Program-made: the position numbers and the translations under genes
Assembly (NCBI GenBank): GCA_937910825.1
Contig: CALEMO010000121.1
Coordinates: 1-12,814 of the forward strand
DNA length: 12,814 bases
Direction: 5' to 3'
From: an uncultured Solirubrobacterales bacterium
GTDB lineage: Bacteria > Actinomycetota > Thermoleophilia > Solirubrobacterales > 70-9
The notes under the pieces: generated by a model
Seen by the model: the letters and a program-made list of their open reading frames with translations, nothing else
The model's database searches: none
Told to the model about the DNA's origin: nothing
Part shown: positions 1 through 6,093 of the stretch, in pieces
How the letters are laid out: every line of letters begins with the position of its first letter
Position numbering within the stretch: the stretch's first letter is position 1

Positions 1-228
1 GCGCTTCCTTCTTTCGGAGAATCGTGGCACCATAACCATCACGCATTCCCTCGCTCGGCAGAGCATGGCCTGAAGAAGTGGGAGCTTGATCCTTCAGCCT
101 GGGTGATCACCCTGATGGAGAAAATCGGGCTGGCCCACAAGGTTGTTCGGGTTACTCCGGAACGGCAGAGTCAGAAACTCGCCCCTGTTGGGCAGCGGGT
201 GGATCAGACCAAGTCGAGTTCGACCTGA
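1..228 (+). CDS. acyl-CoA / fatty acid Delta9-type desaturase, C-terminal fragment
   Basis: The gene is open from the first base and ends at TGA 226-228, giving the last 75 residues of a membrane di-iron fatty acid desaturase. The window starts inside the conserved third histidine box: residues 7-15 read ESWHHNHHA, the HxxHH motif whose histidines bind the di-iron centre, followed by FPRSAEHGLKKWELDPS, which is typical of the stearoyl-CoA/acyl-CoA Delta9 desaturase family. Such enzymes put a cis double bond into saturated acyl chains at the membrane, using O2 and an electron donor. The catalytic first two histidine boxes and the membrane segments lie outside the window. The final 25 bp overlap the 3' end of the convergent siderophore-interacting gene. 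The family call is strong; the double-bond position is inferred from the family only. Confidence 0.85.
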   Translation, partial: ALPSFGESWHHNHHAFPRSAEHGLKKWELDPSAWVITLMEKIGLAHKVVRVTPERQSQKLAPVGQRVDQTKSSST

Positions 229-1043
229 CGTTTCCATTCGGGTTTTTCTTCGCGCCAGCCCTCTTCCGTCCTTGAGTACTTCCAGTACCCGGTAGCCGAA
301 AGCATTTCCCGGGGGATGCCCCGCTCGAGGATCAGGTGCTTCCTCACGGCACGCACCATTCCGGCTTCGCCGTGGATGAATGCCCCCGGAAACCCGGGCG
401 GGAATTCCAGACCACGGATCGCTTCGAAAATGAGGCCGGCTTCGCTATGCGGTCGCCCCCGGCGAAACAGCCAGGTCAGCTCGATGTCGGCCGGCGAATC
501 CAGCGGCCGCACTTCGCTTTCGTCCTCCACCTCCAGAAAGACGCGGGCGGTGGACCCTTCGGCCAGCCGCGAGAGAGTCACCGAGATCGCAGGGATCGCC
601 GCATCGTCTCCGGCAAGCAGGTGCCAAACGGCGTCTGGGGATGGCATGTAGGCGCCGCCTGGCCCGATCATTTGGACCCTGTCCCCCCGGGAAGCTGAAG
701 CGGCCCAGGGTCCGGCGAGGCCCTGGCCATGGGTCAGGAATTCAATGCCGAGCAGACGGTTCTCCGGGTCCCAGGTTTTCACCGTGTATGTCCGCTGGCG
801 AAACCATTGCTGCTTTGGCCGCGTAGCCTTTATCTGCTTCGTTTCGAATGGAGGTCCGTAGTCCGCCCCCGGGGGTGGCAACTGAAGCTTTACGTAGCTG
901 TCCGAGAAAGGGACGGGGTCGAATCCGCACAGCCCTTCGCCGCCGAAAGTCAACCGGATCATCTGTGGCGTGATCTTCTCGCTCGAGAAGACTTCAGCCA
1001 CAAACGGCCTGCGGGCCCTGCTGCTTGCTGGTGATTTGGGCAC
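204..1043 (-). CDS. siderophore-interacting protein (FAD-binding ferric-siderophore reductase family)
   Basis: This 279-residue protein has the usual length and motif order of the SIP/ViuB family: a FAD-binding beta-barrel followed by an NAD(P)H-binding SIP domain. The visible FAD motif is RTYTV (84-88), with HGQGLAGPWA (95-104) and GDRVQMIGPGG (110-120). The SIP domain shows LAGDDAAIPAI (133-143), EVEDESEV (161-168), GEAGMVRAVRKHL (225-237) and GYWKYSRTEEGWR (252-264). Family members reduce ferric siderophores in the cytoplasm so that iron is released. The start is GTG at 1043. No good Shine-Dalgarno precedes it, but on the minus strand a TANNNT hexamer (plus 1050-1055) ends 6 nt before the GTG, so a leaderless message is possible. 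It is divergent from the DUF4235 gene and ends inside the desaturase gene. No siderophore biosynthesis or uptake genes are visible nearby. Confidence 0.9.
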   Translation of the reverse strand: MPKSPASSRARRPFVAEVFSSEKITPQMIRLTFGGEGLCGFDPVPFSDSYVKLQLPPPGADYGPPFETKQIKATRPKQQWFRQRTYTVKTWDPENRLLGIEFLTHGQGLAGPWAASASRGDRVQMIGPGGAYMPSPDAVWHLLAGDDAAIPAISVTLSRLAEGSTARVFLEVEDESEVRPLDSPADIELTWLFRRGRPHSEAGLIFEAIRGLEFPPGFPGAFIHGEAGMVRAVRKHLILERGIPREMLSATGYWKYSRTEEGWREEKPEWKRQVELDLV

Positions 1044-1093
1044 GCGCCAATGCTATGTGTTTCTTTTTCGGCGAATGCGGGAAGATGGAACTC

Positions 1094-1375
1094 GTGAGCA
1101 TCCTCTTCAAGCCACTTGGCATCCTCTCGGGAGTTCTTGCCGGCATGCTGGCGCGCAAACTGATCGAGAAGGTCTGGCTGGCCGTGGACGATCAGCAGCC
1201 GCCGGATGCAGAGCATCGCGGCGTCGACTTGAAAAAGATGGTGATTGCGCTGCTTCTGGAGGGTGCGATCTTCAGTCTTGTTCGGGGCCTGGTTGACCAC
1301 GGAGCGAGGGTGGCATTCGCGCGCTATACCGGCGTCTGGCCTGGTGAGGAACGCCCCGAGCTGGACGAGGGGTAG
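1094..1375 (+). CDS. DUF4235 small membrane protein
   Basis: This protein of about 93 residues matches the actinobacterial DUF4235 family: an N-terminal 'ILFKPLGILSG' helix, 'ARKLIEKVW', a short polar stretch with a conserved Pro-Asp, a second hydrophobic helix 'ALLLEGAIFSLVRGLV', and the closing 'TGVWPGE'. Two transmembrane helices are likely. The biochemical function of the family is unknown to me. I chose GTG 1094 because GGGAAG at 1079-1084 is a Shine-Dalgarno with 9-nt spacing to it. The in-frame ATG at 1085 directly abuts that site, and the longer in-frame extension to TTG 1025 adds residues not typical of the family. The gene ends at TAG 1373-1375, converging with the small minus-strand gene ending at 1412. 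In related genomes DUF4235 genes tend to be single housekeeping-like envelope genes, so no pathway is assigned. Confidence 0.75.
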   Translation: MSILFKPLGILSGVLAGMLARKLIEKVWLAVDDQQPPDAEHRGVDLKKMVIALLLEGAIFSLVRGLVDHGARVAFARYTGVWPGEERPELDEG

Positions 1376-1411
1376 GCCAGCCCGCCGCGCGGCAGGGTCG
1401 GCCGGTTCAAC

Positions 1412-1702
1412 TTATTTGCCGGTGAAGGCCTTGGCCACCAGTTCCTGGACTCGGCCGCGGTCTTCCTTTGGCACGATCTTTTGATCCTTGGTCGGGACCA
1501 CCAGCCTCATGAATTCCCGCCGCTCATCTTCGCTCAGGTTGTTATAGAGCCTCTTGGTGTGGTGGCTGAGCCATTGGGCCCGGAGCCAGACAGCAGGCCA
1601 GTCGACCCGCTTGGCGAATTCCACGCCACGGCCGGCCAGCCCGATTGCGGCTCCCGCCCGGGAGGCCTTGGACTTGGACGCCTTTGATTTCTTCGCCGCC
1701 AT
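1412..1702 (-). CDS. small basic conserved hypothetical protein
   Basis: This 96-residue protein starts with a lysine/serine-rich tail (MAAKKSKASKSKASRAG), then an Ala/Gly stretch, a tryptophan-rich segment (residues about 43-56, VDWPAVWLRAQW) and a helical C-terminus with 'NLSEDERREFMRLV' and 'RVQELVAKAF'. I do not recognise a named domain. The 'LSEDERREF' helix resembles short helical segments seen in small actinobacterial proteins, but this gives no function. ATG 1702 is chosen because residues upstream in the same frame belong to a sigma-factor remnant. There is no Shine-Dalgarno, but a TATGCT -10-like hexamer ends 8 nt before the ATG. The open frame continues upstream into the remnant, so a longer fusion product from 1960 cannot be excluded. 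It converges with DUF4235 across 36 bp. Confidence 0.6.
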   Translation of the reverse strand: MAAKKSKASKSKASRAGAAIGLAGRGVEFAKRVDWPAVWLRAQWLSHHTKRLYNNLSEDERREFMRLVVPTKDQKIVPKEDRGRVQELVAKAFTGK

Positions 1703-2124
1703 GCTGCCAGAGCATAAGGCAGCCGGGTTTTCGATCAGGCGGGGATGGGGATCGTGATGATCGGTGCCGTTTTCACTGGCTCGGCTTTCCAGGACGCCGT
1801 CATCGTCAGAGTCGAGAGTCGGCGCCTTGCTCGCCTTGCTTCTGAGCATGTCGATCGCCCGGTTCCTGACGATGCCGAGGCACCAGGCTCCGGCGCTGCC
1901 GCGGTCGGGGTCGTAGCGCTCACCGCTTTTCCAGATTGAGAGAAATGCTTCCTGGACCACGTCTTCTGCGGCCGAGCGCTCACCGACTACGGGTAGGCGA
2001 GGGAGAAGGCCCGGCGTTCAAAGCGATCGTAGAGGGCTTCGAAAGCAATCTGATCGCCTAGCCCGACCCGGGTCGGCAGATCTTCGTCGTCGAGCTGCCT
2101 GGCTGATTGTGGAGTGGTCTGCAT
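1703..2124 (-). pseudogene. ECF-type sigma factor remnant (frameshifted, region 4 missing)
   Basis: From ATG 2124 the minus strand encodes 45 residues that look like the start of sigma region 2 (ending EALYDRFERRAFSLAYP) and then hits TAG at 1987-1989. In the next frame the domain continues without loss: VVGERSAAEDVVQEAF, then LSIWKSGERYDPDRGS and IVRNRAIDMLRSK, the region 2.2-2.4 signature. One missing base around 1987-1995 explains the change of frame. After region 2 comes a linker of about 45 residues, then the frame runs into the small basic protein at 1702. No region 4 helix-turn-helix (the LSQSEIA...GTVKSR type) appears in any frame. Promoter recognition by region 4 is therefore lost, so this is a decayed gene even if the frameshift proves to be a read error. 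It is related in region 2 to the intact sigma gene at 5452. Confidence 0.75.
1711..1716 (-). promoter_or_regulatory. possible -10 element for the small hypothetical gene (leaderless)
   Basis: On the minus strand the hexamer reads TATGCT, fits TANNNT, and ends 8 nt upstream of the ATG at 1702. Transcription would then start at or next to the start codon. There is no clear -35 and no Shine-Dalgarno. This supports an independent start for the small gene rather than translation as a fusion with the sigma remnant, but a six-base match alone is weak. Confidence 0.3.
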
Positions 2125-2158
2125 TCTTTTCGGTTCTATCTGGGCCAAGTATTGAGCA

Positions 2159-2187
2159 ATGACGCGACGACGGTGAAACCGGGTAAA
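2159..2187 (-). promoter_or_regulatory. weak ECF-like promoter candidate ahead of the sigma remnant
   Basis: On the minus strand TTTACCC (plus 2181-2187) is followed after 16 nt by CGTCAT (plus 2159-2164), about 34 nt upstream of the remnant's ATG at 2124. The spacing and the CGT core resemble ECF sigma promoters, which would fit autoregulation of the former sigma gene. The -35 lacks the usual AAC core, so confidence is low. The rest of 2125-2307 carries the 5' region of the exporter gene on the plus strand; I see no other feature there. Confidence 0.2.
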
Positions 2188-2307
2188 TCGCGCCTCACCA
2201 TTTGCTGTGTTTTCAAGCGGTGCTGCAAAGAGCTACGACAAATCGCCGCGATCGGATCAAAATGCACAGATCTGCTCAACCAGCTGTGTCGAATATAAGG
2301 TGAGACT

Positions 2308-3687
2308 GTGGACAGAAAAACGATTCTGGCTCTTGGGACGATGGCACTGGGAGTCTTTGTTATCGCCAACGACATCACCGCGATGAACGTCGCCGTTCCG
2401 GCGATCGAAAAGGATTTCGGTACGAGCACGACGACGGTCCAATGGGTCGTAAACGCCTACTCGCTTTCATTCGGGGTGCTGATCGTCACCGGTGGTCGTC
2501 TGGCCGACCTTTTCGGGCGGCGTGAAGCGTTCTTTCTCGGCGCAGGGATATTCGCCGTGTTTTCCCTGCTCGGTGGTCTTGCGCCGACCGAAGCGTGGCT
2601 GATCGCCGCGCGGGCACTGATGGGCATCGGCGGTGCTCTGATGTGGCCCGCGATCCTCGGTATGACCTTCGCCCTGCTGCCCGCGGAGAAGGCCGGCCTG
2701 GCCGGTGGACTGATCCTCGGCATCGCCGGCATCGGCAACGCAGTGGGGCCGATGCTTGGCGGGGCACTTACGGAATTCGCCAGCTGGCGGTGGATCCTCT
2801 TCCTGAACGTTCCGATCGCCCTGATCGCGATCGCTGTTGTTTACATGCTGATCCACCAGCCTCGACCGGAATATACGGACCGGAGGATCGACTATGGCGG
2901 AATCATCACCGTTTCGCTCGGGCTCTTCATCTTCATGATCGCCCTTGATCAGGTCGTGGACCTCGGCTGGGGAGATCCGCGAATAATCGCTGCGGTCGTG
3001 CTTTCAATGCTCTTGCTGCTCGCTTTCGTGGCGGCCGAGCGGCGAGCCGGGGACCATGCGCTGGTACCCGACGACGTATTCGGAAATTCCGCCTTCCGCT
3101 GGACCTGTGCGGCCATCTTCTGCATGTCCGCGACCTTTTTCAGCGCGCTGTTTTTCCTGCCTCAGTACATGCAGAAGGAATTCGGCTATTCGGCTTTTGA
3201 ATCCGGGTTGGGACTGCTCCCGTTCATGGCGGTATTCGCCCTGACTTCATTCATCGCCGGCCCCCTCTACAACCGGGCCGGCGGCAAGCTGATTATCTCG
3301 GTCGGCTCAGCCTGCATCGCCGCCGGCCCATTCCTGCTGGCCCTGGGCATCCGGTCAGGTGGCGACCTGCTTTCCGTGGTTCCCGGGATGGCGGTGCTAG
3401 GGGTCGGGATCGGGCTGTTTTATTCCTCGGCGACTACGATCGCAGTTACATCGGTTGATGACTCCCGCAGCAGTCTGGCTGGAGGCATCATCTACATGTT
3501 CCAGATTGCCGGCGGTTCGGTCGGGTTGGCTCTGACCACCACGATCTTCGCTTCGCAATCGGGTCTGATCAGCGGACTGCATGCAGGATTCAGGTTCAAT
3601 TCAGCACTTGCCCTGATCGGCTTTCTGATCACGCTCGCCTTCGTCGGAGGCCGTTTTCGCAGCCGCCGAAAGAAAATTCAGGCCTGA
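2308..3687 (+). CDS. MFS drug efflux transporter, DHA2 family (14 TM)
   Basis: This 459-residue integral membrane protein is the length of DHA2 (EmrB/QacA-type) proton-coupled multidrug exporters. It shows the motif near TM1 (NDITAMNVAV, 21-30), the TM2 signature QWVVNAYSL (45-53), motif A GGRLADLFGRR (62-72) between TM2 and TM3, and the antiporter motif C GIGNAVGPMLGG (141-152) in TM5. Hydrophobic segments recur to the C-terminus, which ends in a basic RSRRKK tail. Start GTG 2308 follows AAGGTGAG (2297-2304), a good Shine-Dalgarno with a short 3-nt spacer. The gene stands alone: about 180 bp from the divergent sigma remnant and about 80 bp from the next gene. Substrate cannot be told from sequence. 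No adjacent intact TetR or MarR regulator is present. Confidence 0.92.
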   Translation: MDRKTILALGTMALGVFVIANDITAMNVAVPAIEKDFGTSTTTVQWVVNAYSLSFGVLIVTGGRLADLFGRREAFFLGAGIFAVFSLLGGLAPTEAWLIAARALMGIGGALMWPAILGMTFALLPAEKAGLAGGLILGIAGIGNAVGPMLGGALTEFASWRWILFLNVPIALIAIAVVYMLIHQPRPEYTDRRIDYGGIITVSLGLFIFMIALDQVVDLGWGDPRIIAAVVLSMLLLLAFVAAERRAGDHALVPDDVFGNSAFRWTCAAIFCMSATFFSALFFLPQYMQKEFGYSAFESGLGLLPFMAVFALTSFIAGPLYNRAGGKLIISVGSACIAAGPFLLALGIRSGGDLLSVVPGMAVLGVGIGLFYSSATTIAVTSVDDSRSSLAGGIIYMFQIAGGSVGLALTTTIFASQSGLISGLHAGFRFNSALALIGFLITLAFVGGRFRSRRKKIQA

Positions 3688-3701
3688 AAATCTGGCAGTA
3701 G

Positions 3702-3731
3702 TTCAACCAGTCGCGCCAGTCTCCACGTAGT
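3702..3731 (+). promoter_or_regulatory. ECF-like promoter candidate for the HtaA-like/fasciclin/sigK/rskA unit
   Basis: TTCAACC at 3702-3708 is followed after 17 nt by CGTAGT at 3726-3731. The AAC core with a CGT-type -10 is the general pattern of ECF sigma promoters. It predicts transcription from about 3738 and a leader of about 32 nt that contains the strong Shine-Dalgarno at 3755-3764. It resembles the candidates at 6825 and 8397, which suggests one sigma factor, plausibly the sigK product of this operon. Base matches only; not tested. Confidence 0.4.
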
Positions 3732-3754
3732 CCCGGGTAGAAGTCAATTCGACC

Positions 3755-3764
3755 AAGGAGGTGA
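3755..3764 (+). promoter_or_regulatory. strong Shine-Dalgarno that decides the HtaA-like start
   Basis: AAGGAGGTGA is an almost perfect anti-16S match. It overlaps the upstream in-frame GTG at 3761, which therefore cannot be the start. It lies 5 nt before GTG 3770, which I take as the start. Confidence 0.8.
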
Positions 3765-3769
3765 CTACG

Positions 3770-4852
3770 GTGGTATCAGCCGTGGATCAGGTGGCAGGCC
3801 CGAAGTCATGGGCGCAGATGAGGCTGGGGCTCGGTCTGTTTGTAGCAATCGCAGTGACAATTACCGGCGTCACGGCCGGAAGTGCCTCGGCCAATCCGAT
3901 AGCCGGGGGCGAAACGACGCTCCGGCTGGATAAGCCGGTGGCCAAGCTTCTGAAGAAAAACGGTGTGAAGGTACAGCGCGTTAAGCCTGCGAAGGTGCGC
4001 GACGGCGCGGTCCGCTTCCCCGTAATCGGCGGCAAGCTCAATCCGACGAGCGTGGCCGGCAAAATCAAGCATTCCGGAGGCCTGAGTTTCAAGGCGGGCA
4101 AGAAGCGCCTGGTCGCGAAGAACTTCGTGATCCTGACTGGCAAGAAAAACGTGCTCCGGGCGAAGGTCGGCAAGAGCAAGGTGAATCTACTGAAGGTCGA
4201 CCTCAGCCGGGCCCAGATCAGCCGCGACGGCTTCGGAATTACCGTCATGAGGGTTGGTATTTCGCTTACCGGGACCGCCGCCAAGGCACTCAATTCAACT
4301 TTCGGGGTCAAGCTGTTCAGCAAGAACCTGAGGATCGGACACGCGGTCGTCAAGACGCAGCCGGAATCAGTTGGACTGGCAGCAGAAGGCAGCACCGATC
4401 TCGCCCTCGACCCGGATACAGCTGAGGCCCTGACAAGCCTCGGGGTTACCGCGGCACCGATTGATCCTGCGTCGGTCACGCCGGTCGGCGAGCTTTCGTT
4501 CCCGATAACAGGAGGCCGGGCGAATGCCTCGACCTTCGCCGGATCGATCAGCCACAGTGGAGGTATCTCCCTGACTGCGGGCATGACCCGCGTGGAGCTG
4601 ACCGACTTCCGGATCAACGTCGATTCCGATCCGGATCTGACTGCGAGGCTGGGTGATTCAAGGGTTTCGATCCTCTCGCTCGACCTCAGTGGTCTGAATG
4701 CCGGCGTGGACGGACTCGACATCACTCTGGGCAACGTAGTCGCATCGCTGACCGCGCAAGCGGCAGCGGCGCTCAACGAGGCATTCGGAGTGACTGCATT
4801 CACTGAAGGACTGGTTCTCGGTACGGCGACTGTCAACGCCGTAACCCGCTGA
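3770..4852 (+). CDS. secreted two-repeat HtaA-like domain protein
   Basis: This 360-residue exported protein starts at GTG 3770, set by the Shine-Dalgarno just upstream. A signal peptide follows a longer n-region: hydrophobic residues about 21-37, and a likely signal peptidase I site after SASA (about 41). The mature part is two homologous units of about 146 residues (about 49-194 and 209-355). Each has the order 'VRFPVIGGKLN/LSFPITGGRAN', 'GKIKHSGG/GSISHSGG', an 'NF/DF' strand, 'VNLLKVDLS/VSILSLDLS', and a final 'AKALNSTFGV/AAALNEAFGV'. This resembles the HtaA-domain proteins common in Solirubrobacterales; corynebacterial HtaA binds haem, but I cannot confirm haem ligands here. There is no C-terminal anchor or sorting signal. 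Repeat 1 is rich in lysine and repeat 2 has none. It is first in a tight unit with fasciclin, sigK and rskA. Secretion is well supported; the HtaA label is moderate. Confidence 0.7.
   Translation: MVSAVDQVAGPKSWAQMRLGLGLFVAIAVTITGVTAGSASANPIAGGETTLRLDKPVAKLLKKNGVKVQRVKPAKVRDGAVRFPVIGGKLNPTSVAGKIKHSGGLSFKAGKKRLVAKNFVILTGKKNVLRAKVGKSKVNLLKVDLSRAQISRDGFGITVMRVGISLTGTAAKALNSTFGVKLFSKNLRIGHAVVKTQPESVGLAAEGSTDLALDPDTAEALTSLGVTAAPIDPASVTPVGELSFPITGGRANASTFAGSISHSGGISLTAGMTRVELTDFRINVDSDPDLTARLGDSRVSILSLDLSGLNAGVDGLDITLGNVVASLTAQAAAALNEAFGVTAFTEGLVLGTATVNAVTR
3914..4351 (+). repeat. HtaA-like protein repeat 1 (lysine-rich copy)
   Basis: First of two homologous coding repeats of about 146 codons. It aligns by eye with 4394-4834 through FPxxGG, HSGG, the DLS strand and the 'LNxxFGV' end. 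By my count it has 23 lysines and only about 4 acidic residues. Confidence 0.75.
4394..4834 (+). repeat. HtaA-like protein repeat 2 (acidic copy)
   Basis: Second homologous repeat of about 147 codons. By my count it has no lysine and about 17 Asp/Glu, the opposite charge of repeat 1, with the same motif order. The nucleotide sequences have diverged, so this is an old duplication. Confidence 0.75.
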
Positions 4853-4884
4853 GCCTCTTATAAACAAAGTTGGAAAGGAATCAA

Positions 4885-5448
4885 ATGATGATCAAGAAGA
4901 AACTCCTGTTGCTGCTATGCGTGCCGGTACTGGCATTCGGAGTCGCTGCCTGCGGCAGTGACGACGATGGCTCGTCAAGCTCGGACGATACGGCGGCCGT
5001 GGAAGCGACCGGAACCACTGACAACGCTCAGGCGCAGACGGATATCGTTGCGACCGCACAGGCGACTGACGACCTCTCGACGCTGGTTGACGCGGTTGTC
5101 GCGGCCGACCTCGTCGAGACACTCCAGAGTGAGGGTCCCTACACGGTGTTCGCACCGACCAACGAGGCCTTTGCCGCGCTGCCTCCGGCAGAGCTGGAGC
5201 GCCTGCTGAAGCCCGCCAACAAGGACGAGCTGGCCAATATCCTTACCTACCATGTCGTATCGGGTGATGTGATGGCCGCCGATCTCTACGACGGACAGAT
5301 GGTTGAGACCGTCCAGGGCGGCAAGCTCAAGGTGAGCATCGATGGCGACACCGTGATGATCGGTGACGCTCAGGTGACTCAGGCAGATATCGAGACGTCG
5401 AACGGCACGGTCCACGTGATCGATTCCGTTCTTCTGCCTCAGTCCTAG
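4885..5448 (+). CDS. fasciclin-domain lipoprotein (MPT70/MPT83-like)
   Basis: This 187-residue surface lipoprotein starts at ATG 4885 behind GGAAAGGAA (4872-4880); ATG 4888 is nearly as good, and an in-frame TTG at 4870 overlaps that site. The signal peptide MMIKKKLLLLLC... ends in a lipobox VAAC with the lipidated cysteine at residue 23, followed by a disordered Ser/Asp/Thr linker to about residue 53. One complete FAS1 domain follows: TVFAPTNEAF (87-96, the H1 box), LTYHVVSG (around 120-127, the YH motif) and GTVHVIDSVLLP (174-185, the H2 box). FAS1 domains mediate adhesion at the cell surface. The closest functional analogues are mycobacterial MPT83 (lipoprotein) and MPT70, which are SigK-controlled. 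The next gene, a SigK-like sigma factor, begins 3 nt after the stop, strong evidence for co-transcription. Confidence 0.92.
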   Translation: MMIKKKLLLLLCVPVLAFGVAACGSDDDGSSSSDDTAAVEATGTTDNAQAQTDIVATAQATDDLSTLVDAVVAADLVETLQSEGPYTVFAPTNEAFAALPPAELERLLKPANKDELANILTYHVVSGDVMAADLYDGQMVETVQGGKLKVSIDGDTVMIGDAQVTQADIETSNGTVHVIDSVLLPQS

Positions 5449-5451
5449 GGA

Positions 5452-6093
5452 ATGGGGGTGGCTGCGATGAATTCTATGGTCCAGTCACCCCCAATTTTCT
5501 TCCTGCGCCCAGTCGTGATTGACTACGTCTCGACCTTGACTGACGAGACTGCCGCCAGCGACGATTCAATCCTCCTGAAGCGAATCTCTGATCAGGACCC
5601 TCAGGCGCTGCGTGAGATATACGAGCTCTATTCAGGGCCGGTATTCGGATTTCTGGTGCGGTTCCTTGCGGACCGCTCCACGGCCGAGGATGTCCAGCAG
5701 CAGGTATTCATGGAGGTCTGGCAGAAAGCGGGGCGTTTTGACCCCGAACGCGGCAGCTTCATGACCTGGGTGATGACCATCGCGCGCAGTCGCGCGATCG
5801 ACCAGGCACGAAAGAAGGTTCCCGTGCCCCACGATCCCGAGACTGCCTCGCGGCTCGCGGATTCGGCTTCGGGCGGAACTGACGAAATCTCTGAATTCAT
5901 CGGGGCGTGGCAGTTCAACCAGCTGGTCAGCGAACTTCCCTCCGAGGAGTCCGAACTGCTGCGATACCGTTTTCAGGGAGAGCTGAGTCAATCGGAAATC
6001 GCGAAGAAGACAGGCATTCCACTCGGAACAGTGAAGTCCCGCATGGTGAGCGGCCTGAGTCGCCTGCGAGAAATGATGGAGGCTGAATCGTGA
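5452..6093 (+). CDS. sigK: ECF sigma factor, SigK-like
   Basis: This protein of up to 213 residues has the two-domain ECF layout. Region 2 is at about 52-120, with ALREIYELYSGPVFGF, STAEDVQQQVFMEVWQ, FDPERGSFMTWV and ARSRAIDQAR. Region 4 is at about 158-209, with LVSELPSEESELLRY, the helix-turn-helix LSQSEIAKKTGIPLGTVKSR, and LSRLREMM. It directs RNA polymerase to a specific promoter set. The start is uncertain: ATG 5452 sits 1 nt after AGGGA, while GTG 5458 and ATG 5467 have better-spaced purine-rich sites; all are in frame. It lies 3 nt after the fasciclin stop and overlaps rskA by 4 nt (GTGA). The symbol is given because sigma type, RskA partner and fasciclin neighbour agree with SigK; orthology itself is not proven. 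It contains no cysteine, unlike M. tuberculosis SigK, which has a redox-sensitive pair. Confidence 0.88.
   Translation: MGVAAMNSMVQSPPIFFLRPVVIDYVSTLTDETAASDDSILLKRISDQDPQALREIYELYSGPVFGFLVRFLADRSTAEDVQQQVFMEVWQKAGRFDPERGSFMTWVMTIARSRAIDQARKKVPVPHDPETASRLADSASGGTDEISEFIGAWQFNQLVSELPSEESELLRYRFQGELSQSEIAKKTGIPLGTVKSRMVSGLSRLREMMEAES

Noticed and set aside
1384..1393. Perfect 10-bp palindrome GCCGCGCGGC between the convergent genes, as a terminator or operator
   Set aside because: It has no loop and no T-run, and short GC palindromes are frequent by chance in such DNA.
1412..1960. A single 182-residue gene joining sigma region 2 and the basic protein
   Set aside because: The first part is an incomplete sigma domain that continues from a frameshifted upstream piece. 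The second part has its own ATG and a -10-like element. I treat the join as accidental, though translation of the fusion is possible.
2276..2295. TCAACC with CGAATA upstream of the exporter gene as a SigK promoter
   Set aside because: CGAATA matches the mycobacterial SigK -10 but only 8 nt separate it from TCAACC, and no -35 lies at 16-17 nt.
3761..3769. GTG 3761 as the start of the HtaA-like gene
   Set aside because: It lies inside the AAGGAGGTGA ribosome binding site; GTG 3770 has the proper spacing.
3787..4836. 349-codon open frame on the minus strand opposite the HtaA-like gene
   Set aside because: It mirrors a gene with a signal peptide, strong Shine-Dalgarno and internal protein repeats. 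Its translation is Ser/Pro/Arg-rich without domain features, a common antisense shadow at this base composition.
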